Part shown: piece by piece, positions 21,553-32,256 of the stretch
Layout of the letters: each line of letters opens with the position of its first letter
Position numbering within the stretch: the stretch's first letter is position 1
NCBI GenBank assembly: GCA_028095005.1
Contig: CM051459.1
Span: forward strand, 256,108,229 to 256,172,228
Origin: Rhynchospora pubera
Lineage: Eukaryota; Streptophyta; Magnoliopsida; Poales; Cyperaceae
Direction of reading: 5' to 3'
DNA length: 64,000 nt
Notes under the pieces: model-generated
The model's database searches: none
What the model was told of the DNA's origin: nothing
What the model saw: the letters and a program-made list of their open reading frames with translations, nothing else
Program-made: the position numbers and the translations under genes

Positions 21553-22082
21553 CTAAATAATATATAGGGCCTTTTATACAACCCATGATGCATAGGGCTT
21601 TTTATACATCACTATGCTTTTTCATTAATATTTTTACATACTGTAAATCTAAATATAATTTAGTCAATTCAATCTACATATTGAAATTTTGTATTAAATA
21701 AAATTTTATATTTTTAAAATTTTTTTTTACTATAACCTCGGCATAATGCAACAGAACTAGAAGAACTAGGGGCCTCGGAAAAGACCAGCTTCTTCACGCC
21801 CTCGTTATCTATTGTCGAAAAAGCATTGCTTACATCGTTTTTCCCGATTTTCTTAAAACATGCTAATTTTTTAATATTCTTGGTATAATTTGTTTCCAAA
21901 AATGGATAGTTTAAAAAAATTGAAAAAAAAGTAAATATATATAATATTTGGTTTGATATTTCAATATGTTGATTAGATTAGTTAAATTAAATTTACAATT
22001 TGTAAAAATACCGACAAAAAACATCATAATGCATAGAAGACCCCGTGTATCATGATGCGTAATAACCTACCTCCTAAATAAT
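21553..22082. mobile_element. Non-autonomous MULE-like MITE with 9-bp target-site duplication
   Basis: CTAAATAAT at 21553-21561 and at 22074-22082 flanks a 512-bp AT-rich unit. Its two halves are imperfect inverted repeats. For example CATATTGAAA near 21678 pairs with TTTCAATATG near 21958, and CATAGGGC/ATACATCACTATG near the left end pairs with the region at 22022-22062. The left arm contains a short tandem (AGGGCCTTTTATACA then AGGGCTTTTTATACA). A 9-bp duplication with long inverted ends is the hallmark of the Mutator superfamily. No coding sequence. Confidence 0.72.
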
Positions 22083-22248
22083 GAACTCACAAGAAACATA
22101 AATATATAAAACCCCACCGAAATCTGTCCAATATATACAGAGTCATGAAACAAAAATTTATATTGTCTCATACAATTGCGCAATGGAAATACTAACTTCT
22201 TTTTTATTAAAACAAAGCCCTTAAATTTTATACAAATGCATTGTACAC

Positions 22249-22604
22249 TGATGAGTGGATTTTATATACATATTCAGGTACTATTTTGTCTCCAAACTAA
22301 ACCAATTGCCTTGAGTTTACATAGTTTAGATAGTTTAGATGAGTTTAGGTTAGTTTAATTAGAGTTTTGTATCAAGAATGAGTTACTACCATAGTTTCTA
22401 ATTTTATTGCAGATTCTGGACAAGAAATGACTTGGATGAGTCCATAAAGTTGAAGAGCACGTTCTAAGCTTTCTAACGGATCTTGAATCACCTCAAACGG
22501 AGTTCGGATGAAAGAGATATGTCCAAAATACTGACAGGACGCAATGCTGACATTTTCCTGCGACCCGCTGAAAGTCCCAGCGGCCCGCAGACCTGAAACT
22601 GCCA
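22249..22604 (+). repeat. Inverted arm, left (U3 of LTR)
   Basis: 356 bp matching the reverse complement of 23893-24248 with roughly 17 substitutions and no indels by eye. It contains a GC-rich palindrome pair at 22559-22590. Confidence 0.88.
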
Positions 22605-23892
22605 GATTTGGCAGAATCGCCCGATTTAGCGATTCTATATTTGGATGGCGGTTTCTACCGACTCCAGGTGCATCTAGAACACGTCTTCAGTTATTTTCAG
22701 CGTTTCTACACCTTCCCAATGCCTATTAAATACCTGTTTGAGGGAGAACAAAGGAGAACAAGAAGGAGACCAAATCTAAGGTCAATTTAGGGTTAGACAT
22801 AGAGTTATTTGAGAGTTGAGTCTCAAGTCCAGATCGTGGCAACGCCAAACAGGTCATTTGCGACAGCAAGAGACGTGTTTGATAGGAGATTTCGACACAC
22901 GCAAGAGCAATTGGTTGTAATCTTTCCTTATTCTCATTTTCTCTTGTGTTTGTATGATGTTTCTTAGTTGTTGATTGTTTGTTTTAGGGCTATGGTTGTA
23001 AACTCGAATTCTTAGTTGTTGATTGCATGTTTATTTAGTTTATTTGATATCTTTGTGTTTTATACCTTGCTTGAATTGCTTGAATTGATTATGCCATGAT
23101 TATTTAAGTAGATTTGTTTACACCCGTTAAGTAGAGCTCGCTTAATTGCTAGGTGGTTAAGTCCAAATAAACTTAGATTATTAGGCATGATTATGATTAA
23201 CATGAAGGTTGTAAACTGAAAGGTTAAAACATGACTAGTTAACGAGAGTTAAGTCCTTTCCAAGAGCGAAAGCTTAAGGATTTCATAGGTTAGAAAGGTA
23301 TAAACTTGTAGAAACTAGACCAAGAAACGCTAGTTGAAATCTAGATTCTATACGAGGGAAATTGGGTTAATTAATTGATAATCAGACCTAAAACGAGAGT
23401 TTGATCTAGGAACCTTAATTAAGCCATTATCCCTACACAATTATCAACTAAATTAAGTCAATTTGCATTCACATCGCTAATCCTAGCGGGCCGCTGAGTG
23501 AACCAGCGAGGTTGTCTATGCCCGCCAAGTAGCCAGCGACCAGTCTAATAGATTAGCGACCTAAGTTCTTTTAGCGGGCCGCTACGAGAGTCAGCGGGCC
23601 GCTGGAACTGGGACTAAGAGAAGTGTTAGCAACCAGAAACCCTAGAATTTCGTGACTTGTTGAATCTCTCTTATTAATTCTTGTTTTGACCTTGAAACTA
23701 GACTTAGGATTTAGACTCACCTGCAACCCTTAATTCACATAAGAGTTGAACCGTCTAGCTAGTTTAGTAAAGTAAAAGACTAATATTCCAACACCGTCCC
23801 TGTGGATTCGACCCTCAAGCTGTTCTACAAACGATTAGATCGGCAGACACGAGGTTTTTATTTTGAGACTTGGTTTTCCCATCGATCAAAAT

Positions 23893-24248
23893 TGGCAGTT
23901 CCAGGCCTGCGGGCCGCTGGGACTTTCAGCGGGTCGCAGGAAAATATCAGCACTGCGTCTGGTCAGTATTTTGGGCATATCTCTTTCATCCGAACTCCGT
24001 TTGAGGTGATTCAAGATCCGTTGGAAAGCTTAGAACGAGCTCTTCAACTTTATGGACTAATCCCAGTCATTTCTTGTCCATAATCTGAAATAAAATTAGA
24101 AACTATTGTAGTAACTCATTCTTGACACAAAACTCTAATTAAACTAACCTAAACTCATCTAAACTATCTAAACTATGTAAACTCAAGACAATTGATTTAG
24201 TTTGGAGACAAAATAATACCTGAATATGCATATAAAATCCACTCATCA
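23893..24248 (-). repeat. Inverted arm, right (partial LTR in reverse orientation)
   Basis: Reverse complement of the LTR start, reaching the exact LTR terminus (ending CCACTCATCA). The junction with the upstream full LTR lies in TTGGCAG, where primer-site-like and U3 sequence overlap by microhomology. Confidence 0.88.
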
Positions 24249-24253
24249 TACAC

Positions 24254-25690
24254 TTACTTATAAGTTATAACCAAACATTTAGACACTGAATCCAATATAT
24301 AAGGTCACAAGATGGTAATCCGATATCCCCCCCCCCTTTTTTCTCACTCATTCCACATCATCGGTTGATTTTATATAAATTTTAAATCAGGAGATCTGCT
24401 TATCATCTTTATCAAATATATAAATATAATAAAAGGTATCATTTTTATTTTATATAACAGACAATAATGGAACAACTTCTTCTGTACCAATAGAGAAACT
24501 TTTTGGGAAAAAAATTACTTAAACAAGAAGATAAAGGTAATATGAAAATCTCTAATAAATATTAAAGCAAAATGAAGTTGTCGAATTCCGTTGAAATAAT
24601 TTTTTTTTTACAAAGACAATTATGGATGTAACGACGAGTTAAAATATCATGCACTAATGTGCGATTTTCATATGCACCTCATCATGCCAATAAAGCATAA
24701 TTCAATTTTCATGATAATAAAAATAACATGTCGACATATACATTAATCACATAAGAAGAGTTTTTAGTAACTTTGTCAAGATTTCAAAATATAATTGATT
24801 TACCGGTAAAAAATTTATATCAAATGACAAAATAAAATTACTACATATGATCGGGTATATATTGCGTTCTTTTATATGTCAACATTAAAAAGGTTTTTTA
24901 AAATTTTTACTTTGTTCTCAAATCCTCCTCACATTACATTTGGTTTTTATTATGAGGAAACTTTAAATATTTTTCGAGACTGAATGTACAAAGTTCGAGT
25001 TAAATTACTCTACGCTAGCCTTGTAAAAGGTCCTTATTGAATAGGTGATTTTATAATAATTAACTTAACAGTCTTGATAATATTTTTAAATGAACTAATT
25101 GAAATTGGAAAAAAGTTTATAGAAATATTGTTGATCTTTTATAGATGAGCTGTGCATAAATCTTATGCATTTTAAATATCATTTGATATCTGATGTCTCA
25201 TTAAATCTTTAAATATATATCGTTATAAAATTTAGCATTCTAATATTGAAAATATACATTCAATTTCATCATTTTTGTATGTAGAACGATATATATGAAG
25301 TATATATAGGTCACATTCAATGTCATATTTCAAAAGTCTCTAATACCAAAATGCACACACACGATCGATCATAAGTTAATGGCCGCAGATGAACCGGGGT
25401 CGTCTATACTAGCAGTCACTAAATTGATGGCATATCCGGTTTTTCCGGCGAGTGATCAACTCTTGTCCAACAGAAATACTTGATTTTCTGGAACTTTTAC
25501 GCATATTAATACGTGTTGTATATTACTGACAAGAAATAACACCGTGCAAAGGCCATGTCAGTAAGTTCACATACCTTCTGAATATTTTTTTCTTGCCATA
25601 GAAGAACAGAGATCTTCTACAAAAGGCTCCCACCGACCTCCACTAAGTCCGCTTTAACGTTCGTTAAATCGCCGTCATCCTACTTAGCGT
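24254..25690. other. AT-rich spacer
   Basis: No gene found. The last few hundred bases probably contain the promoter of the gene whose 5' UTR exon ends at 26038. Confidence 0.45.
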
Positions 25691-25699
25691 CTACCTAGC

Positions 25700-26038
25700 C
25701 GTCTCGCGTTCACACTCAACGAACGGCCAGTGATGCACGCACGAGATGGATCTGGACGGTGAAGATAAGCTCAATAATGGCACTTGCCTTTTGCTTTCGC
25801 TTCCGACCCGAGCCTCTTGGTTCGGATTAGACCGAACCGAAGACCTGCTCTCTTTCTTCTCCTTCTCTCTCTCTCGCTTTGTCTCTATCAGTCCGCTTAG
25901 CTCGAAAGAGAGAAAAAGAGAAAGAGAGAGAGATTGCTTTAGTATTGTTAGAACCGAATCCCTCAAGCGCCATTTTCGGAGATATCGAAGTTTGACTTAC
26001 AAAGACGCTCAAGTTTTTCACCATCTACAAATCTTTCA
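25700..26038 (+). other. Probable 5' UTR exon of the dentin-sialophosphoprotein-like gene
   Basis: GC-richer stretch with CT- and GA-rich runs, as in plant leaders. It ends at a strong donor (GTAAGA at 26039), and an acceptor (TTTTCCAG) lies at 26950-26957 just before the start codon at 26971. The upstream boundary is not determined; the start given is approximate. Short open frames here have low complexity. Confidence 0.5.
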
Positions 26039-26970
26039 GTAAGAAAGCCACTCGAAAATTTTCTCTGTTCTTCTAAATATTAATGATTTTGTATGTACAA
26101 ATCTAGAAACACTTTTTGTGCGGCAATTTTTGGTTTTCTTTAACTTGCTAGTGTTGATTAGCTTTAGCTTCCCAGTATAGTTTGATTTAAGTGGTTAAAA
26201 TCATATAATTCGAATACTGTCTGAATTTGTTTGTCAGGTGTGGTGTAACGAGTATTTTAGTTCTAGTTATAAAGAAAAGAGCCGTTTTTCAAGGGACTGT
26301 AATTCCATTTTAACTCTCCGAGTTGGGCTTGTAGGAGCAACTCATAACACCAATTGCCTCGTAGGGAGTGCCACAGAAATTTAGCCCTGTACAGATCTTA
26401 GTTAGTTGATGGCCCAAACTTAGCAAATTGATTCTTGGCTTTGGTTTCCTAATTAATTGTGTTGTACTACTGTTGGATAATGGATAGCTACACCACATAA
26501 AAGGCTTGTACATGCAATTAAGCTTTTACTCTTGTCAAATTCAGTTGAAGTAACACAACTCGGCCTCAACTTTGCACAAATTATTTTCTCACTGCCTATT
26601 TTTTTATTTTTTCCTTCTTTTCCTCCTTTCTGATTTGTATTATTTCCATTTTCACTTCAATAAATTTGTTAGTATGGCAATTACCAACCAACCTTTAGGG
26701 AAAAAGAAAAGGTTGGCCTTATGTACAATTAAACTAGTAGAAGCTATTTTCCTAGTATTACATAAGACATGGCTTAAGAATGCAAATCTATTGCTAGACT
26801 AGATAAATCTAACTCTTTTCATTTTGTGCTCATTTTATTCAGCATACATGTGATTTATTATTTAATATTTAGTTCGAATACATGTGATTTTGTGTTCATT
26901 TTATACAGCATCTTGCTTACAGTTCAATCTAACTCTTTTCATTTTGTTGTTTTCCAGCAACTTAGAAGTC

Positions 26971-29900
26971 ATGTCACAATTCCCATCATGGCAGAATCAA
27001 GATGCTATGCAACTATTGCAACAGCAATTGTTGCACAACCCGAACTCATTTGGTCAAATTTCTGTTCCAAATGTCACGAACGAAAGAATTCTACCTCAAA
27101 GCTATCAACTCCCTCTTGTAACAACTATGCAATCTTGTCCACAGTATCTGAGCCAGTCCTTAAATTACCCTTCTCAAGTTAACCCTTTGCAAGTTGCCCA
27201 ATTTTTACCTGAACAAGGATTCTCACAGGAATGCACCACAAATAATCAGCACAATAGTGGTTTGACAAGCCTAGACCCTACAGAGGAGAGGATATTGTTT
27301 GGTTCTGATGATGATGTCAGCTCTACTTGGGTAACTTCACAAGGGAATGCCATGACACAGGACGGGTCTTTCGGTAATTTTTCATCTGTAAATAGTGGGA
27401 GCTGGAGCGCTCTTATGCAAGATGTGGTAGAGGCTTCAAGTAGCGAGATGGGTTTGCGGGAGGAATGGAGTTGCTTGAGTTTTCAAAAACCAGAGGAACC
27501 ATCAATTTCAAACAACTCAAGCACCTTAACTGCAAATCAGCCATCAAATTTTGTTATAAATGAAGGCCAAATCTGGAACCTTCCATCCATGGCTGTTAAT
27601 AGTGGCCAGAACCTCTATAACTTGTCAGCTCAATATTCAGTTTCTGAAAATCCGCATTTTGCAACAAATCAGCAGGTTAGTCCAAAACCAGGATTTACCA
27701 TATTAGTTACCTTGTAGAAGAACTTTATTATATTAGACAGAATTTGCCATTAACTGTTACGTGGTTTTGTTTCCCTGAGAACCTAGTTTCATCATAATGC
27801 TCAGTGAAGACCCTGATTGAGCCACGGAATGGCCCAATTTTAATACAACAACTTAATTCTCAAGTTTGTATTAATATTCAATAACGCCTCACCACAGATG
27901 GAAAAAACAAGTGTTCACTAACCAGACCAAGAGGTTACCAATAATACATTAGTGCTAGAAGGTTCAGAACAGAAACGTTGATATTATAACTTTGAAACTT
28001 CTGTATTTTCTCAGATGAAAGGAATGGAGGAACTAACATATGAACATGCATTTCAGAGCAGTTCCTCAAAGGGAGGTTCAATGGGTCCACTAGCAAATTT
28101 CTATACTCAGCATATAACACCATTGACAAGGTAATCTGAATTATTCTTTGAGAAATTTTCTTATCTTAGTACTGTACTTTTTCAAATTATACTGGTGATG
28201 TAAACTAACCACTTGTATGAGAGATGCACATCCCTAATTTATACTAAGTAAGAAGCATCTAAATCACAAATCCTCAACCTCTACAGTATTAAGTTAGGTC
28301 CCTCGCTGCTCAAATAGTATTTAGTCTTTTAATCCATACATTAATGTTATGTATTAATCTCTTTTACAACATCAATAATCTCCGACTACATGTTGAGGTG
28401 CAAGGGTATCATTATAGGTGGATAGAGCCCTCTTCAAACCAAATTGAGAGAAGTGAAAAGGTGTTTAGCTCCTGATACATTCAAACTGTAGAACTGGGGT
28501 TCCTACTTTCCCTGATAATAAGGTATCCATGGATCAGCGGCTACACGCCTACACACCTTCCCGTCTAACCTAGTTCGATTCAAAGAGCGCTTTACTTAAA
28601 GCATCTATGCGTCAGAGACAATAATTTGAATTTACCATGCGAGGTTTTAAAAGCTTAATCCTGTAAAGTAGAAATAACAGCATCTTAAATTTTGATGTAG
28701 ATATGAGAAATTAGTGGCATGATTTGGTAAAACTAATCGGAGGTTTCATGATTCTTGCTGAAGAAAATTTTCTGTTAGCCTGGAATTTAGACAATAGGGA
28801 ACTTGATACTCAATAGTCAGAAGGTGGCGCTTCTAATTCAAGTACAAATATAGAGCCTAAGATATTGAAAAAGTAAAAAAAAAAAAGAAGAAGAGAAAAT
28901 GACCTAATTCTCATCAATTTAATCAAACGAGATTTCCTCCCGAGCGGGACGGTGCAGCGCACCATCTCCCACCGTCCGATGTAATCTGGACGGCCCCTAG
29001 AAAATACCGGATTTTAAGGCCCGAAAAAGGATAACTGTCCAGATCAGATCGGACTGTGGGGATTGCACGCTGCACCGTCCCGCGCGGTACGGGGTAAGGA
29101 TTCCAATTTAATATATAGAAGGGAAAATATTTTCTAATTTTTGTAAATTTGACAGAAAGAAGGTTAAGTGTATGCATCCTACTAATGAATATGCAAAATG
29201 TTAGTGATTTATTTGGACTGGAAGGTCTAGCCATGAACAAATGATTTAATTTTTTCAGAAAATATATAACTGTCAGGTAAGAAAATCATTTTCTTCTTGG
29301 CTTTGTGGTTAATTGATGGTTTTTGCAGGGATGTATAGTTATTAAGTAAAGAGCCACAAGGAACCTAAGTTTTCATATTAATTACAGAGGTACCATGCTG
29401 CTGAGTGCAGTACCAGTACATACTGGCTGATGAATACTCATACTGGGTGGTGTATTAATTTTTGCAAGTAACAATTCATATGTAAAAGTAGTGCCCATGA
29501 TTTTTATTTTCTGACAATAATAATGTTTTTTTTCAGTCAAATTATGTTGGAACATAACCAGAAGGCAGAAAGAGCAACAAGAGCTCCCCTGGATTCGCCC
29601 AAATCAGCCACTACTGACTCATCAAACTCTCACGTATACTCACCACTAAACCAAATTTCTTTGCAAAAGCAATTCATCCCGAATCAATCACTGGCTGATT
29701 ATCAATATCCATCAGTTCATTTGAACCCTAACCAACTCCAGATAGATCATTTCAGTTATCAAAGCAATATTTTAGATTCCGAGAGGACCTTTTGTTCGCA
29801 AAATGCATTTTTAGGTTCCTTCGGCTTTACAAAAATGACAAGTGACGACGCCATCACCAATCCAAATAAAAGTGTTAACGAAAATTCACTTAATTCTATG

Positions 29901-31632
29901 GTCAATAATTTGGAGAACATACTGTCGGTGCAACAAACTCTAGCCAGCATGGATCCATCAAAGGTCATTCCAAGCATATTCCAATCAAAGATGGAGGGAG
30001 ATAACCCCATGCCTGGTAGTATTAAAATTTCAAGAAACTCGCTTAACCAAGAGGTCCAAGACCAAAAGAAAGGTATTCATGACGGGGAAGGAATAGTTAG
30101 TATTTCCTCGGATGAGGTGAAATTCAAAGAACATTCATATATCTCTGGAAATACTGGTTTGGCATCGAGAACAGCGCAAGGACATTCTTCCATGATTGAT
30201 GCAACTCCTCAATTTGATCCACAATCTCCCAAAAGGAGCTGTGCTGGCGGGCTCCATGAACTGGAACCGAGACCAAAAAGGCAAAAAGCTGATGCATCTT
30301 CACTCATTTCCTGGTTTAGGATCGTTGACGGCTCCCATCAAAGTCTCTGTAGCACCAGGTGATTTCCATTTTACGCTGTTGTAAATATCTAAGTAAATTA
30401 TTTTTGTACACTTAGCCGTAAGGGAGGTTACTGGGCCAATTAGCACAATATTAGCACTCATTTAGACGTCGAGGGTACCTGAGTACTTATATAAGGAAAG
30501 ACATGTTCTCTGACGAATATTAAACATCAGTATAATATTGAAATTGATTTTCAGATAAGGCCAGAGCTGCATTGGTTTTGGTCTGGTACTGAAGTAGTAT
30601 CTATTAAAGAAATAAAAACAACTTTTACTCTTTACAGGATCAAAGAGCACAGCTGGGAGCAAGCTACCAACAGACTTATTGAGAAGGTTTGTTCACTTTG
30701 AATCACCCAATGTTTTCAGTATGTTTCGTTTCATACAAATTTATTATGATCCTTGTGTACTTATGACATAGGTCGAGGATCTGCCCAAATTGAAGGAAGA
30801 TGTACCTATTGAAGCCCGAAGTAGGAAAAGACTTATTCTGACAGTTCAGTTGACTGGGAGACTCTTTCCAACTTTACAATATAAATACCTAACAGAAGAT
30901 GCTACTTTGGCTTATAAGAAGATCACATACTGTGCTGCTAGATCTGCATTAGAAGAAGCTTGCACCTTAATTGCTTCAACAGACTCTTCTTTGCATTCCA
31001 ACGCAGCAGATAGGCAAGCACTTCCCCTCAAAGCATTGATCAATATATGTTTTTGTAAAACTATTCTTGTACTGATTTTTTGTCACTTTTGTCCTTTCTT
31101 ATTTTTGGTCTTTTGACTTTTTTGCTTTTTCAGGATGCATCAAAACTTCAGGGATAAGTCAGGAGAGAGCACTTTATCAAAAGCTGTTGAGAATATAATG
31201 CAGAAGTCCAATATGTTGGAAAGTAATTTTCTAAGGTACATATCCCAGACTAAAATTCAAGAAAAAATAAAATAAAATGACAAATATAAAACAACCGCTA
31301 CTGTACTGATACATGTTGCTACTGGTCTCGGGCAGCTCTAATATGCAATCCTACCTGATCATAAATTTAACGAAATTCTGATTTTTGCTAATTTAAGGTT
31401 GGACAAAAGGAGCTCAGTGCTAGATTTGAAATTGATGTGGCAAGAGTTGGAAAGATATGCACTAGTAAGCTGTTTAGGCAAGTTTCACACCCAAAGTCGA
31501 CACGTCAACCCAGGGGGCCCTTCAAGTTCCCAAACTGCCCATCAAGGACATCTTGCCCGGAGACATGCCACCCTTGTTGTACTTCAAACAGACACTGCTT
31601 TTCTTCATGGAGTTCCATGTTTATCACTCTAA
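26971..31632 (+). CDS. Dentin sialophosphoprotein-like plant protein (At5g07970/At5g07980-type)
   Basis: Seven coding exons: 26971-27675, 28015-28130, 29537-30358, 30638-30686, 30772-31013, 31134-31235 and 31398-31632. Together they give 756 aa in continuous frame. Recognised from two family landmarks. One is the N-terminal half, with SLDPTEERILFGSDDD followed by SGSWSALMQ and an EEWS motif. The other is the C-terminal helical region (RKRLILTVQL, then LDKRSSVLDL) ending in CLSL. The middle is Ser, Asn and Gln rich and probably disordered. A basic patch (RPKRQK) before exon 4 could be a nuclear signal. I know no established biochemical function for this family. The start follows a 5' UTR intron (26039-26957). 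The fifth intron uses a GC donor (31014-31015). Intron 2 carries a hairpin MITE. Confidence 0.85.
28935..29098. mobile_element. Hairpin MITE-like element in intron 2
   Basis: Inverted arms of about 55 bp. Left, 28941-28959 holds GGGACGGTGCAGCG. Right, 29068-29086 holds its exact reverse complement, CGCTGCACCGTCCC. The homology extends inward (CCGTCCGATGTAATCTGGACGG against CTGTCCAGATCAGATCGGACTG, with mismatches). No target-site duplication was identified. The outer limits are approximate. Confidence 0.6.
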
Positions 31633-32256
31633 TTCACTCAATAAAATTAGATTGCTAGGCATGGATTTTTTTTTTTTAGTTTCTCTTTTTTCTAACCCAC
31701 ATGGTCATTTTTTCCCCCTAATCCCCTAACGTCTGTTGTTTTATATCAGCCATATTGTAAAGCGGGGTTTTGGGTATTCACGTATGGTATAATAGAGTAG
31801 AGAGAGCTGGTTTCTAATAAAGTAGACATTCGAGGGTCTCAATAAAACTAAGTTTTGAGTCGGCAAATAGCTGTCTAATCTGTACAGAAGGAACTGAAAT
31901 TAACAATGTAGATTCATATTATTTTTCCCAAAATTATTTATAATCTTCTTTAGAACCTGTAATCCATTTCCATTGCATGAATGTAATAAATAGAAAAAGG
32001 GACAATTAAAACATGAGTGCTCTTATATTTACAGCAACCTGCTGCTGTTCGCCATCTAGAAGGCAATTAACATTACACGCATAAATGACTGGTAACAATT
32101 ATAAAATAGTAATTTTTCAATGAAATATATCATGCAATAACAGATGTTTATGTAAGGCCACAGTCAGAGCACACTCTTTTGTGTAATTACAATGCATTCC
32201 TTCCTGATATATGATCATGAATGTGAAAGTTATAATAACCAACCATTATCCCTAAC
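31633..32256. other. Convergent 3' intergenic region
   Basis: Contains the 3' UTRs of two converging genes. No other feature is seen. Confidence 0.5.

Larger units (their letters stand above)
22244..24253. mobile_element. Aberrant retroelement: full LTR plus inverted partial LTR, TSD TACAC
   Basis: TACAC at 22244-22248 and 24249-24253 flanks exactly 2,000 bp (22249-24248). The left 1,640 bp (22249-23888) is an LTR beginning TGATGAGTGG and ending ATCGATCA. It is followed by AAA and what may be the first bases of a primer site (TTGGC). The rest (about 23893-24248, 356 bp) is the reverse complement of the first 356 bp of the same LTR (22249-22604), colinear without indels and about 95% identical by eye. 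Both outer ends are therefore U3 termini. The LTR resembles the Athila LTR at 9679 in its ACCAAGAAACG and CGAGAGTT blocks and its closing GATTCGACCCT and CGATCA. A likely TATA-like box is CTATTAAATAC near 22722. No internal coding region remains. Confidence 0.88.

Noticed and set aside
22249..24248. DNA transposon with 356-bp terminal inverted repeats
   Set aside because: The 5-bp duplication, the TGATG...CA ends, the LTR-like interior and the remnant next to the LTR end fit a retroelement product better. No transposase.
28935..29098. Functional microRNA gene
   Set aside because: Arms are only partly complementary and the element looks like a MITE; no evidence of processing from sequence alone.
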